Shown piece after piece: positions 23,475-35,723 of a stretch of DNA of 64,000 bases. The DNA comes from Thinopyrum elongatum (Eukaryota; Streptophyta; Magnoliopsida; Poales; Poaceae): positions 114,899,201 to 114,963,200 of the forward strand of contig CM022300.1 in assembly GCA_011799875.1 (NCBI GenBank). The letters are read 5' to 3'. Both the position numbers and the translations under genes were made by a program. The number at the start of each line of letters is the position of its first letter. Within the stretch, counting starts at the first letter, position 1. Under the pieces are notes generated by a model that did not search any database, was not told the origin of the DNA, and saw nothing but the letters and a program-made list of their open reading frames with translations.

Positions 23475-24856
23475 TATGCGTAGATGCAGGTTGCGATCTA
23501 GAATACATGAGATGTATGGGTGTTGCACAATATAATTAGGTAGTAGATGAGTTCTATTACTGAAAATTATTTGTGCGGGTAGCAGATGAAATCTGTTACC
23601 CGATGTTCTTGTTGCTTCCCTAGAATTTGCTTATTTCTGATCTTGATAACAGCATGGTGGAGTTTCAATGTTCTGGCAATCCGCGATCCTGATTGATCAA
23701 CGAAGTGCTAACAGTTCATTGAATTCCACCGTAGTTAAAAAGAAAGATGAAATTTCACAGACAAAAGGGCAATGCAGATATGATCTGCACGGGGGTCATG
23801 CGTATGACGAAGTTTAGTATGGGGTTCAAGATTTTATTATCTCGTGCTTCATACACCCCGCATTGTTAATCTAGCGACTTGAATTATCATACTTGATGAT
23901 GGACGTTGGTAGCTTCGGTTTGTTTCGAAACCTTAGAAGCCACGAAAAACAAGTTTTTGCATGAACCAATTAGAGGCGTCTAACTTGGTTTTGTAGGAGG
24001 GTTTGCATGTGCATGTGATGTGGTATAGCAGTGCTCATAATAATTTGATTATGTATGAGATGACTATATAATGTAAATTTATTAACATGACCTGCGTGTC
24101 ATGATTCGGCATGATTGCTGGAGCCATATGATTGCACTTTAATGACCTGCGTGTCAACCTTGTTGTAATGCATTATTTTATTAGCTATAGAGATAGCAAT
24201 ATTATCTGGTGCATCGACAAGGTGGTGGCAATCTTCGCGAAGGTGAACACCGACGCAAATGCCGAAGACGAAGAAATACAAGACTTCTCCGTCAGAAAGG
24301 GCTATACCATATCATGCTATTATGAATTGCCTAAGATGTTTATCCCTTATGATGCACCCTTCTTGATTGCGCGGTAGTCACTTTTTATTAGGGTGATCTC
24401 TCACAAAAATATCAAGTAGTTAGTGTTCTCCCAAGTGTAGCACCGTCACGGCACCTAACTTTTCGGGGTGCGCCATGGATGCATGGGTACGAAAGATTAG
24501 GGAAGTGTGAGGCGGGTGAGTTGAGACCTCGCAGCGTGATCACTTGGTTGTCTTGACGTTCAGGCATGAAAGTCATGAGCTCGGAACACACGCATCGAAA
24601 GATGAACAAGAGTCACATAGAGATGTGATCGGCAAGTTGGCCTACCGATTAAAATTCCCGTCATGAGATGATGATTCTATGGCGATGAATTGAAGTCTGG
24701 ATCTTGTATCACTCAAAATCAATTTTGAGAGATATTGATTTGAGTGGGAGCACACTTTTGAATTGACTTGTTTAATTGTCAGTGCAATTAATTATGAACA
24801 CTGTCTAAGTGTGGTTTGCATAATAGTTGTAGAATTATGGCTCGCGTTTCCACCTT
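23475..24856 (+). other. T6 untranslated leader
   Basis: About 1.4 kb between the primer site and the gag remnant. It shows leader text related to Angela-type copia elements and no supported gene. Confidence 0.65.
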
Positions 24857-27800
24857 CCCTATTAAAATTGAATAGCTGTTAAATATCTGGTTAAAACTTT
24901 ACGGTTGGTAACGTAATGTGAGGATTGTCCTCAAGAGTGCCGAGAATGACTTTGTCCTATCGCATACTTTGGTATTCTCTCGCCTATGCTATGGATCATG
25001 TGACTCTCGTCCTTCGATCCAAAAGCTAGAATTTCGTTTCAGTCAAGTGCAATATGTTTGCTTCCATGAGACCCAAACTTCGAAAGTTTGGATAGTTATG
25101 TGATATTCATGGAATCTGAAAATGATTTTCAGAGACAGACAAAGGCTAAAAGATATGAGATATCCAAAGCAATGTTTGTTTGCAAACTATTAGTAAAGGA
25201 GTTTACTATGCATTAGACTGATAAGAGAGGGATCCAGAAGAACGCCTGTCATATGATGAAAGGTGAATAAAACAACAACTTAAAGAGAAAGGAAGTGTTC
25301 GAAGGGTGTTAGTAAAACTTTCACGCCTAGGAAGTCCGGGGCTAACGCCACTCTTAAGTTGGGTGCTTCTTCTGAGAGTAGGAGAAATACTGAAAGTTAA
25401 ACTGTTAGAAGTATAAAGGCAATAAGAAAGAAGACTGGAATATCCAGCTCATGTATGAATGTCATACAAGTTTTTGATGTATGGAAGGCTGGTCAAAGAT
25501 ATAGTTCTTGGGAATTATGATTAAACATGCTAATCACTAATTCTTGGGTATTGTGAGTTAATCACAAAGATACCCGCTCGATTGCATTCTGTTGCAACTC
25601 GATGTAAGAACTACTATGGCCTGAAAGACTAGCCAAGAATGAGGTTTAGGTATACATAGGGAACATAGTAAATGTTACTATACCTTCCATCGGTGTACTA
25701 CCGTCTAGGTTTATTTTCATAATTCATTTAGAGTTTTCACAAACTCTAGCCCTTTGCATAAGGTATGTTGCAAGAAGGTTGTTCATAAGAGAACTTTTGA
25801 TGTTTGATGTTATGAATAACATAAGGGCCATACTTTCATTATGAATGAGATGTATGTTATGAATATTGATAATAATATATTACCTCTGTGTTTACTTTCA
25901 TAATTCATTTTAGAGTTTCACACACTCTAGCCCATTGCACAATGTTTGTTGCAAAAGAGTTGTTCATAAAAACAACAATTGTTGTTCAGTATTATGAATA
26001 ACATGAAGGGCCATACTTCCATCCAAGGTGGGATGTATGTTATGAATATTGATAGTAATATGATACATCCATAACACTGATGCTAAATGTCGTAAGACTA
26101 AGAGAATACCACACAAGTGTGGCACTACATTTGGTCACATTGGAGAAACCCGCATGGATAAATTCCATTATGATGGATTTTTTAAGTCCTTTGATTTTGA
26201 ATCATCTGACACTTGCAAATTTCCTCCAAAAAGTGAAGTGACTTAAATACCGTTCACATGCCATAAGGAACGAGCAAAGAACTTATTGGTGATCATACAT
26301 TTTGATGTATGTAGTCCGATAAATATTGTTGCAAACAGTGGATTTGTCTACCTTAAAAAATGACTCAAGTAGATATATGGATATTTACTTGATGAGACGT
26401 AAGTCTAGATCTTTTGAATTTATTCAAAAGGTTTTCAAGAATGAAGTAGAAGTTATTGTAACAAGAAAATTATGTTTCTACAATTCGATTGCAGAAAGGA
26501 ATATTTGAGTTACAAGTTTAGCGAATGTCTGATGAGTTGTGAAAGGGGTTTCATAACTTACACCTCCCGGAACACCACTGCATGTGGAAAGTCCGTGAAG
26601 ATGTAATCAAACCATTTATGACATGGTAAGATCAAAGATGACATAAATAAATTTGCCATTATCCCTTTTGAAAGTGATGCTTTAGAGACTGCGGCTTTCA
26701 CACTGAAAAGAGCTCCATCGGGTCTGTTGAAATGACACCATGGTATGGTACACCCAACCATGTTATAATTTTTCTTAAACATTTGGAATATGGGGCTTGT
26801 GTAAAAGGTTACAAACCTATTCCAAATCAGACAAGTGCTACTTTGTAGGTTATCCCAAGCAATTGTGTATTCCTCCCTCACTATACCGAGGCAAATAGGT
26901 TTGCCACAAAGAACGGTATGCTTTTTGAAGAAAATGGTTCTTTCAAAAAGGTGAGTGGGAGAATAATGCAACTCGACGAGATAACCAGTATCTCCGTCAT
27001 CAGGTCAAAGGAAAGAGACCTTGGAAGTAATTCCAGAGTTTCCTACTATGACTGATACGGAAGTCTCTACAATAAAATGTACGGACTTCGGTCGAACTTG
27101 CAGCTGAACCATGTAGGCAAGGCTCGTGCAAACCTCTCAGGTGCGCAGACGAGATATTGTTGTTAGACAACAGTATACCTACAATACACAAGGAAGCGTT
27201 GATGGGCCCTGACTCCAGAATTGGCTAAATGCCAATACAACCCGAGTTAGTTTCCATATAAGTGATTCAAGATTAAAACCTTGATACACCTTTCGGAAGA
27301 CTTAGAGTCTAATGAATATTTATGGAACTAAAAACTGATACGGATAAAAATGTTTTATCCATAAAGCTCGACTTGTTGAAATAACAAGTTCAAGGAGTTG
27401 ACTACGATGAGGTTGTTTCACCGTAGCGATGCTTAAAGTCGGTTCGGGTTGAACTAGCAATTAATACATATTACATATCATGAGATATGAAACATGGATG
27501 ACAAAAGGATTTCCATCTAATGGAAATGAAACCAAGGACTTGCATGTGTTACAGTCCAAGGTATTTTGTCAATCCAGAGGATGCTAGTAAGTATGCAAAC
27601 TTCAGAGTTCCAGCAATGGACAGAAGAGAGCAAAATGGAGTTGGAATCTTTGTGTTTTGATGAAATAGTCAAAGGGGTTTGACTTCATCAATGGGTAACG
27701 AAGATGCTTATGATTCAAGAAAGTAAGTGGGAGCATAATAAAATTTCTATAAAAAAATGTTGTGTGCTTGACACATTGTTAATTGGAAATAAATTTCTTG

Positions 27801-28760
27801 ACACGAATTAGGACTTCATTTGAAAATAGTTTTTCGATGAAGTGCTTGGGCTAAATAGCCTTTATATTAGGCATGATGATCTATGGAGATAGATTTACCT
27901 AATGGGGCTGAGCAAAGATACATATTGACAAGATGCTAAAACCTTTTAGCATTAAAAACGTCAAGGAGTGAATCTTGCTGAAGTCACATGGAAAGAGTTT
28001 TTGCAAGACTTGGTGTCCCAAAACACTGATGAGCAAAATACATGATGGAGATTCCACACACTCTTGTGTTTGGATTAATCATGTATTCCATGGTATGTAA
28101 AAACAAACCAGATATGTCCAATACTCCCAAAGTTGTTGCGAGTATAGATACCAAAGTGATCAAAAGTACTGATCATGGCACAACAGTGAAAAAGGGTCAT
28201 TGAGTACTATAGTAGTACTGATGACATGTTTTCTCGCAAGCGGAGATCATGAAGAGTTCGTTGTAAAAGGTTACATCGATACAGTCTTCATCCATGCTCC
28301 AAGCGATTTTCAATTTAAATTGAGGGTTTTTGTGTAACACACAATATGGTGGCACGGTAGTTGGAAATTGTTCCAAACAAGTTACTGTGGCGAATTCTAT
28401 AACAGAGGCGAAGTATGTTGCCGCTTTTAAAAGCGATAAAGAAGATGTTGAATAATATAGTTCATTCATGAACTTAGTATGGTTCCAAGATGGCTTTTGT
28501 CAATGGGACACTACTGCAGGTAGTTGCTCCATAACTCAGTCTGAGGAATCCAGGTTCGACCTGTGATTCACATACATACAAAACCAAGTCCACACAAAAT
28601 ATGAATTTTGTGAAAGCGTGAAAACGCGAGGATATGAAAAGATACACATGGAGGTGAAGTCGTCAGATCCGTTGGACATCAGGCTATACCACAAGCGAAG
28701 CATATTTACACCGGTGTGCCACAGGTGTAAAGTGCATTAGCATTAACTAGATTATTGACA
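24857..28760 (+). pseudogene. gag-pol: T6 ghost copia gag-pol
   Basis: No long frame survives, but short islands match the T3 copia protein in order. A gag start ATGGCTCGCGTTTC at 24856 is followed by VLKSAENDFVLSHTL (24930-24975). RYEISKAMF-CK (about 25155) corresponds to ERYEVSNKFYSCK of T3. YLMRRKSRSFEFIQKVFKNEVE (26383-26450) corresponds to the T3 YLMKHKSETFEKFKEFQSEVE segment of integrase. FATKNGMLFEENGSFKK near 26910 and HKARLVE near 27360 mark the integrase tail and RT start, and the RNase H end lies near 28400. The many indels and stops, against about 2% LTR divergence, mean decay predates this insertion. The polypurine tract is GGGCAAGTGGGAGTC (28764-28778). Confidence 0.8.
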
Positions 28761-28778
28761 CTAGGGCAAGTGGGAGTC

Positions 28779-30941
28779 TATAGGAGATATGCCCTAGAGG
28801 CAATAATAAATGTTATTATTTATCTCCATGCTCATAATTAGGTTTATGCTCCATGCTATAACTGCTATGGTTCTCGAGTCTACAATAACCACGAGGCTCG
28901 GAGGAAGACTCATATGCACGTGTGGAATAATAAACGGTAAAATGTATTCCTAGTCTAGCCTCTAAGACTAGCTCAAGTGTTGCATGATGGTCCTGTTTTC
29001 CTGATCATGGGCATGTCTATGCTAGCAACTTTGAGGGCACAATGTTAGAAGAACATTTGTGTTGAATCGACCCGAATTGATGTTATGCTATGAGATACAT
29101 TCGTCACAAGTTAATGGTTAATAACACAGAGATGGTTTACGTTTGCATAATTCCTTCGACCATGAGAGTATCGAGTTTCTTCGTGCTTGCTTCATGAACT
29201 TTGTGGTTTGTTAAACATCATCCATAAATGGGTGGCTATTACGGCGGCTTACGGGTTCATGGAAAAGTATGTCAAGTAACTTGATAGCTCAAGATTGGGA
29301 TTTGCTCCTCCGACGATGGAGAGATATCTCTGGGCCCTCTCGGTGTTATGGTATCCATCATCGTCTGGCCAGACACTTTGTGATTTGATCACGGGGATGC
29401 CGGAACACGGGAACGAGAAAAGAGAACGATACCGGTAACGAGGTAACTAACATAGTGGACAAGTTGTTGATCCACGGAAATGCCAACATGTCTCACCTCG
29501 GGTATTTGTAACATATCGTGAAGCAACAGGAATAGCACACGGCAACTAGAGGTTCACTCGAATATTCATTCGTGTGGGTATAGGGGTCAATATGGGTGTC
29601 CACGGCTCCGATGCTGATCATTGATCGGAAAGTGTTCCGGTCATGTCTATACTTCACCGAACCTATAGGGTCACACGCTTAAGGGTCGTCTATCTGCTGA
29701 ATACTAGACAAGGAGTCCGAGAGAAAGTCACTGGAAAAGTTTCAGAGACAACGGAAAAGTTCCGGAGAGAACACCGAAAAAGTTTCAGTAAAACCGAAAA
29801 GTTGTTTCGGATAAAACCATTGATCCAAAAAGGTTTCGGCAAGCACCGGGAATGTTTTGGCGGTTGCCAGATTGGTCTGGTAATTTTTGGAATTTTTTCG
29901 GAGATAAAACCGAAAAAAAGTTTCGGAGCTGCCGGAGTTGTTTACCAGGTAAACAAAGATGGTTTTAAATTAAATCACCATACTGGAAATGTTCCAGAGC
30001 ATGTCCAGATAATTTTAGAGGGTGTCGGAAATGTTCTGGGACCTTTCGGAATTTTTCAGAAGTAATAGTCGCGGAAAACATCTTGTCCCAGCGTGAGGGG
30101 ACAAGATCCCACGGATCGTGGGGGCTGTTTTGGGGGCGCCCCCCCTTGAGGGGGCAGCCCCTTGTGGCTGGAAAAAGATGTTGGGGGGCCCCCCATGGTG
30201 GGGGGCAGCCCCCACAAATGGTGGAGAGTGTTGGGAGGAAGGTGGGGCCCCATGGGGGAACACCATGGACAAGGGAACATGTTTTTCCCTTGTTTGGTGG
30301 GAACATGTTCTCCTTGTTTTGTGGGAACATGTTTTCCCCATGTTTAGTGGGCTGAATTTTCAGCCCCCTCCACCCCTTCCACTACTATATAAGGAGGAGG
30401 AGAGGTGCTCTCCAACTCCACTCCAACTCTCTCACACAAGCCATGCATGATCTGGCATTCTCTCTCCCTCCCACGAAATAGTTTCGTAGTGCCGAAAGGC
30501 TGTCTGGGTTCCGGTGGGAACTAGTTCTGGACGGCGAAGCCCAGCCGGATAGATGACACCGTATGTGTGCAACTCTGTAGAGAGGTCGTAGTTTCGATCT
30601 TAGTGCCCGTGGGGCTGTTCGTGAGTGCCTCCCGAAGGGCTGTCCAAGTGACGGTCCGAGTTCTGTGAGTCCTCCCGAAGGGCTGTCCGCGACACCGTCC
30701 GGGGAATGTCCGACCGCCTCCCGGAGGGCTGTCTGGGTGGCGGATGAGGGTATACATCCTCGCGGTTGGGAGGTTGTAAATCCTATCTGCGGGGATCTGC
30801 ACCGACGATCGTCATCGACTCTACTTCCGTTGCGCTACTAGTCGGTAACGAAATGATCAAAACCTTGTATGCAGTCTCCATAGTGGTCCTGGGATGGTGC
30901 ATAGGGCGGAACATTTTTGTTTTCTACTGCGTTACCCTACA
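28779..30941 (+). repeat. T6 3' LTR
   Basis: 2163 bp, nearly identical to 21283-23455. The first dinucleotide is TA instead of TG. It ends accctaca directly before aaggt. Confidence 0.94.
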
Positions 30942-30946
30942 AAGGT

Positions 30947-31021
30947 GATGACGAAACTAAGGCGCCGATTACTGGATCAGGTTCGCACAACCTTCTTCCC
31001 CCCTACCTGGCGCGCCAAAGA
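30947..31021 (-). other. T5 leader remnant with primer binding site
   Basis: 75 bp of T5 between the T6 insertion and the T5 5' LTR. On the minus strand, three bases after the LTR, lies TTGGCGCGCCAGGTAGGGG, a primer site of the type seen in Tat elements. Confidence 0.75.
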
Positions 31022-31827
31022 TGTCGGCGTGCGACACCTATGGGACCGCGTGGATCCCTTCTACGATTCGGCAGGGACAGAGGTATGCACAAAGAGCAGA
31101 ACCAACGATCGACGCGGGGTGATTTTACCCAGGTTCGGGCCGCTAATCAGCGTAAAACCCTACTCCTGCCTTGTTTTATTAAGAGTGTTCTTGAGCCCAG
31201 GCTCCAGGAGCGCTTGCGATGAACAGAACGTTCAAAGAGCAGCTACGCATGCAAGATGGGCCAGAAGATCCTCCTCCCCTGTAGCAGTTGCCTTGGGCCT
31301 CCTTTTATACGTTCAAAGGGGTCACCACAGTGGCAAAATGTACATACGTTGAGGTGTAAAGTAGCTACAGGGTCATCATACCTAACCACTGACGGTTTAG
31401 GACGAATGCATTTAATGCACCGTGAGGTGTCCGTTTAGGTGTCTTCATTTTCTTGGGGATGGAAAAAGGGGCCATCCCATTAGCATTGCTTAAGCTCTCC
31501 TCCACTGGCGCCTTGCCATGCATCTAGAGAAGGACCCAGAATGTTAGGCTGGTCGCTGTGCCGAAGCGGTGGCACAGTGGCAGAATCTTGCCGGGCGCGA
31601 AATCTTGCCGGGCTTCGCAGACCACCCCGGCAAGGTCTTGCCGGGGTGGCTGGCTTTCGGTCTTTAGCTCTTCTTATCTGCTGATCCTCAGATCCTTGAC
31701 TTGGGTGTTTCTTCGATAACTTGAATTAACCTCCAACTGTTCCCCGCCAGGCCTGGCCGCGAGTATGGCTACAACTGCCCGTGCACAAGTACGGGGTACT
31801 AATGGCCCAATACTTAGTACACCGACA
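31022..31827 (-). repeat. T5 5' LTR
   Basis: 806 bp, homologous to 8928-9750. On the minus strand a TATA box GTATAAAAGG occupies 31310-31301. It carries two tandem aatcttgccgggc units and inverted copies next to them (31583-31640). Confidence 0.94.
31301..31310 (-). promoter_or_regulatory. TATA box of the T5 5' LTR
   Basis: GTATAAAAGG on the minus strand, at a suitable place to start the T5 genomic RNA. The matching site in the 3' LTR is mutated. Confidence 0.65.
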
Positions 31828-31832
31828 AACAT

Positions 31833-33564
31833 ATAATTTCAACTTCATGATATTCAATTCATTCAACAATTTACTCATAGGATATAAGTGAAGCACAAGA
31901 GTAAATGACAAGCTACTCCAAAAAGATATAAGTGAAGATCAAGCGAGTAGTCAAGTAAATGGGTAGCTATTTGAGAACTATCTTTTATTTAAAAACTTTC
32001 AGATCTAAGTACTTTATTAAAATAGCAAGCAAAACAAAATAAAATGACATTCCAAGAATAGCACAACTCATGTGAAGAAGCAAAAACTTAGTCTCAACCG
32101 ATACTAACCGATAATTGTTGAAGAAGAAAGGTGGGATGCCTACCGGGGCATCCCCAAGCTTAGATGCTTGAGACTTCTTGAAATATTATCTTGGGCTGCC
32201 TTGGGCATCCCCAAGCTTGAGCTTTTGAGTCTCCTTAATTCCTTCTCATAACACGGTTTCCCTAATTCTTAAAAACTTCATCCACACAAAACTCAACAAG
32301 AACTCGTGAGATAAGTTAGTATAAATCAATGCATAACCTTACCATTCTCTACTGTAGAAAATCACTAAAATTATTATTTAACATTGCATACTAAATGCCT
32401 CTGCATATTTAATACTCCTATCCTCAAATAGAATCATTAAACAAGCAAACATATGCAAACAATGCAAACATAACAGCAATCTGTCTAAACAGGACAGTCC
32501 GTAAAGAGTGCAATATTAATCATACTTCCCTAACTCCAAAAGTTCTAAAAAATTACCACACTGTAGAAAATTTATTATAGCTTACTATGCAAAAAAATTC
32601 AATCTTTTTATCACATTCTGACTTTTCTAGAGAATTTTTGTAACAGCGATAAACTTTCTGTTTTGAAACAGCAACTCATATACTTGCAAAATAAGCATGG
32701 AAAAGGCTATACTTGACATTTTTATTGAAGTAAAAGATGCAAAACATTATTATAGATAACAGAAATAAAATACTAATAAAATAAAATGACACTCCAAGCA
32801 AAACACATATCATGTGACGAATGAAAACATAGCTCCAAGTGAGGTTACCGATAATGTTGGAGACGAAAGAGGGGATGCCTTCCGGGGCATCCCCAAGCTT
32901 AGTTGCTTGGATATTCCTTGAATATTACCTTGGGGGTGCCTTGGGAATCCCCAATATTAGGGTCTTGTCACTCCTTATTCTCCTCATATCGATATCTCCC
33001 CCAAAACTTGAAAACTTCAATCACACAAAACTTAACGGAACTTCATGAGATGGGTTAGTATGATAATGACAAATCATTCACTTTGGTACTGTCAAAGACA
33101 AGATTCATAATTGTTCTCAGATAATGCTACTGTACTCTACCATTTCCACAATTTATAATAAGCAATATAAGCCATGGAAACCATAAAACAAGCAAACTAT
33201 GCATTGCAAACAGAATCTGTCAAAAACAGAACAGTACGTAAAGATCTGAATTAAGGTCATACTTATGTAACTCTAGAAATTCTGAAAATTTTAAAAAACG
33301 TAGAAAATTTGTATACCCATCAACTTTAAAAAATTCAGAATTTTAACACGTTCCAGTAAAAGACAGGAATTTCTGCACTGGACGCAAAAGTTTCTGTTTT
33401 TGCACAAAATCAAGTCAACTATCATCCACACTATCCCAAAGGCTTTACTTAGCACTTTATTGAAGCAAAAGCTATAAAACAATATCACTACAGAAGCCTA
33501 ACCATGTGAACACACAAAAACAATAGGTAAAAGTATTGGGTTGTCTCCCAACAAGCGCTTTTCT
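31833..33564 (-). other. T4 non-coding region with repeated hairpins
   Basis: About 1.7 kb of AT-rich sequence downstream of the orphan T4 frame. Two hairpins are seen: GGGATGCC / GGCATCCC (32133-32154) and GGGGATGCC / GGCATCCCC (32871-32894). A TTGGG...CCCAA stem lies at 33536-33551 just after the stop of the orphan frame. Two ataagtgaag repeats are at 31880-31935. All have counterparts in T2. No gene is seen. Confidence 0.75.
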
Positions 33565-34554
33565 TTAATGCCTTTTAGCTAGGCATGATGATTTCAATGA
33601 TGCTCGCATAAAAGATAAGAATTGAAACATAACAAGAGCATCATGAATCACATGAAAAGAACATTTAAGCCTAACCCACTTCCTATGCATAGGGATTTTG
33701 CGAGCAAACAAGTTATGGGAACAAGAATCAACTAGCATAGGAAGGAAAAACAAGTGCAACTTCAAAAATTTCAACATAAAGAGAGGAAACTTGATATTAT
33801 TGCAATATGTAAAAGTATATGTTCCTCTCTCATAATAATTTTCAGTAGCATCATGAATGAATTCAACAATATAGCTATCACACAAAGCATTCTTTTCATG
33901 ATCCACAATCATAGAAATTTTATTACTCTCCACATAAGCAAATTTATTCTCATGAATAGTGGTGGGAGCAAACTCAACGAAATAACTATCATGTGATTGG
34001 AAATTAAAATCATGATGACAAGTTTCATGATTATCATTATTCAATATAGCATACATGTTATCACCATAATCATCATAGATAGCAACTTTGTTGTCATAAT
34101 CAATTGGAACCTCTTCCAAAATAGTGGAATCATCACTAAATAAAGTCATGACCTCTCCAAATCCACTTTCATAATTATCACAATAAGATTCAACACCCTC
34201 CAAAATAGTGGGATCATTAGTACCTAGAGTTGATGCTCTTCCAAACCCACTTTCATCAATATAATCGTCATAAATAGGAGGCATGCTACCATTATAAGAA
34301 ATTTGCACATCAAAACTTGGGGGACTAAAAATATCATCTTCATCAAACATAGCATCCCCAAGCTTGTAGCTTTGCATATCATTAGCATCATGGATATTCA
34401 AAGAATTCATACCAACAACATTGCAATCATGCTCATCTTTTATGCCAAACATTTTATTGAATTCCTCTTCTATCAATTGAGCACAATTTTCCTTTCCATC
34501 ATTTTCACGAAAGACATTATAAAGATGAATAATATGATGCAACCTCAATTCCAT
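33565..34554 (-). CDS. T4 orphan acidic protein (329 aa, function unknown)
   Basis: The single long frame of T4, open from ATG 34554 to the stop at 33565. It begins shortly after the 5' LTR and primer site, where gag normally starts. It has no zinc knuckle, protease, RT or integrase motif. The protein is rich in Asp, Glu, Asn and Tyr and has two imperfect units, ESGFGRASTLGTNDPTILE and ESGFGEVMTLFSDDSTILE. The T2 gag-protease linker carries a third relative, KSGFGEVKTLTSDVPTLLD. It therefore looks like an expanded remnant of the linker between gag and protease. The C-terminal 90 residues are basic and hydrophobic. It may be a real small product of a non-autonomous family or only a surviving fragment; I cannot tell. 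Confidence 0.6.
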   Translation of the reverse strand: MELRLHHIIHLYNVFRENDGKENCAQLIEEEFNKMFGIKDEHDCNVVGMNSLNIHDANDMQSYKLGDAMFDEDDIFSPPSFDVQISYNGSMPPIYDDYIDESGFGRASTLGTNDPTILEGVESYCDNYESGFGEVMTLFSDDSTILEEVPIDYDNKVAIYDDYGDNMYAILNNDNHETCHHDFNFQSHDSYFVEFAPTTIHENKFAYVESNKISMIVDHEKNALCDSYIVEFIHDATENYYERGTYTFTYCNNIKFPLFMLKFLKLHLFFLPMLVDSCSHNLFARKIPMHRKWVRLKCSFHVIHDALVMFQFLSFMRASLKSSCLAKRH

Positions 34555-34659
34555 TTTTTTTGTAGTTTTCTTTCACGAACCAAACTAGTGATAAAACAAG
34601 AAACTAAAAGATTCAATTGCAAGATCTAAAGATATACCTTCAAGCACTCACCTCCCCGG

Positions 34660-34742
34660 CAACGGCGCCAGAAAAGAGCTTCGTTGACGGGATGTGAGTG
34701 CCGCTTACCTAGCCTCCTCGGCAACGGTGCCCGAAAAGAGCT
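34660..34742 (-). other. T4 primer binding site, present as a tandem duplicate
   Basis: On the minus strand the LTR is followed by AGCTCTTTTCGGGCACCGTTGCCGAG. A second near copy reading CTTTTCTGGCGCCGTTGCCG lies about 65 bp further on. The second matches the tRNA-Asp-type gypsy primer site better. The duplication of the LTR-adjacent block is visible on the plus strand as two cggcaacgg...aaaagagctt stretches. Confidence 0.65.
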
Positions 34743-35689
34743 TGATGTCTACTACACAACTTTATTCTTGTAGACTCGTGTTGGGCCTCCAAGCGCAGAG
34801 TTTTGTAGGATAGTAGCAATTTTCCCTCAAGTGGATGACCTAAGGTTTATCAATCCATGGGAGGCGTAGGATGAAGATGGTCTCTCTCAAACAACCCTGC
34901 AACCAAATACAAGAAATCTCTTGTGTCCCCAACACACCCAATACAATGGCAAATTGTATAGGTGCACTAGTTCGGTGAAGAGATGGTGATAAAAGTGTAA
35001 TATGGATGGTAGAAATATATTTTTATAATCTGAATAAATAAAAACAGCAAGGTAGCAAGTGACAAAAGTGAGCACAAACGGTATTGCAATGCTTGAAAAC
35101 AAGGCCTAGGGTCCGTACTTTCGCTCGTGCAATCTCTCAACAATGCTAATATAATTGGATCATATAACCATCCCTCAACGTGCGATGAAGAATCACTCCA
35201 AAGTTCCTATCTAGCGGAGAACATAAGAATAAATTGTTTGTAGGGTACGAAACCACCTCAAAGCTATTCTTTCCGATCGATCTATCCAAGAGTTTGTACT
35301 AAAATAACACCAAAGCAAATTCAGATTCGTAATGCTCAATCCAACACAAAGAACCTCAAAGAGTGCCCCAAGATTTCTACCAGAGAAACAAAGACAAGAA
35401 CGTGCATCAACCGCTATGCATAGATTACCCCAATGTCACCTCGGGAATCCGCGAGTTGAGTGCCAAAACATATATCAAGTGAATCAATATAATACCCCAT
35501 TGTCACCACGGGTATTCGTATGCAAGACATATATCAAGTGCTCTCAAATCCATAAAAGTATTCAATCCGATAAAACGAAATCTCAAAGGGAAAACTCAAC
35601 TCATAACAACAAGATAGAGAGGGAAAACACCATATGATCCGACTATATTAACAAAGCCCGCGATACATCAAGATTGTGCATCTCAAGAA

Positions 35690-35723
<34 letters not shown>

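Larger units (their letters stand above)
21283..30941 (+). mobile_element. T6: copia retrotransposon with recent LTRs and eroded interior
   Basis: The LTRs are 21283-23455 and 28779-30941 (TGTAGGAGAT...ACCCTACA; the right copy starts TA). They differ at about 40 of 2160 positions plus a 10-bp indel by hand count, near 2%. It is the youngest and innermost insertion and the only one on the plus strand. The 5.3-kb interior has Angela-like copia text in the right order but no long open frame, so mobilisation must have relied on another element. Confidence 0.92.
8928..31827 (-). mobile_element. T5: Tat-lineage gypsy retrotransposon with antisense gene (hosts T6)
   Basis: The LTRs are 8928-9750 and 31022-31827, with TGTCGG...CCGACA termini. 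Without T6 the element is about 13.2 kb. On the minus strand it carries gag, protease, RT, a second archaeal-like RNase H and integrase (21270-14920). Between pol and the 3' LTR lies an oppositely oriented gene (10151-14122). Large size, the extra RNase H and an antisense gene are known traits of the Tat/Grande lineage. The LTRs differ by about 3%, apart from a 17-bp repeat-unit indel. Several stops and lost catalytic residues make it inactive. Confidence 0.9.

Noticed and set aside
35693..35720. GA microsatellite
   Set aside because: Simple slippage: fourteen units here against seven in the partner LTR.
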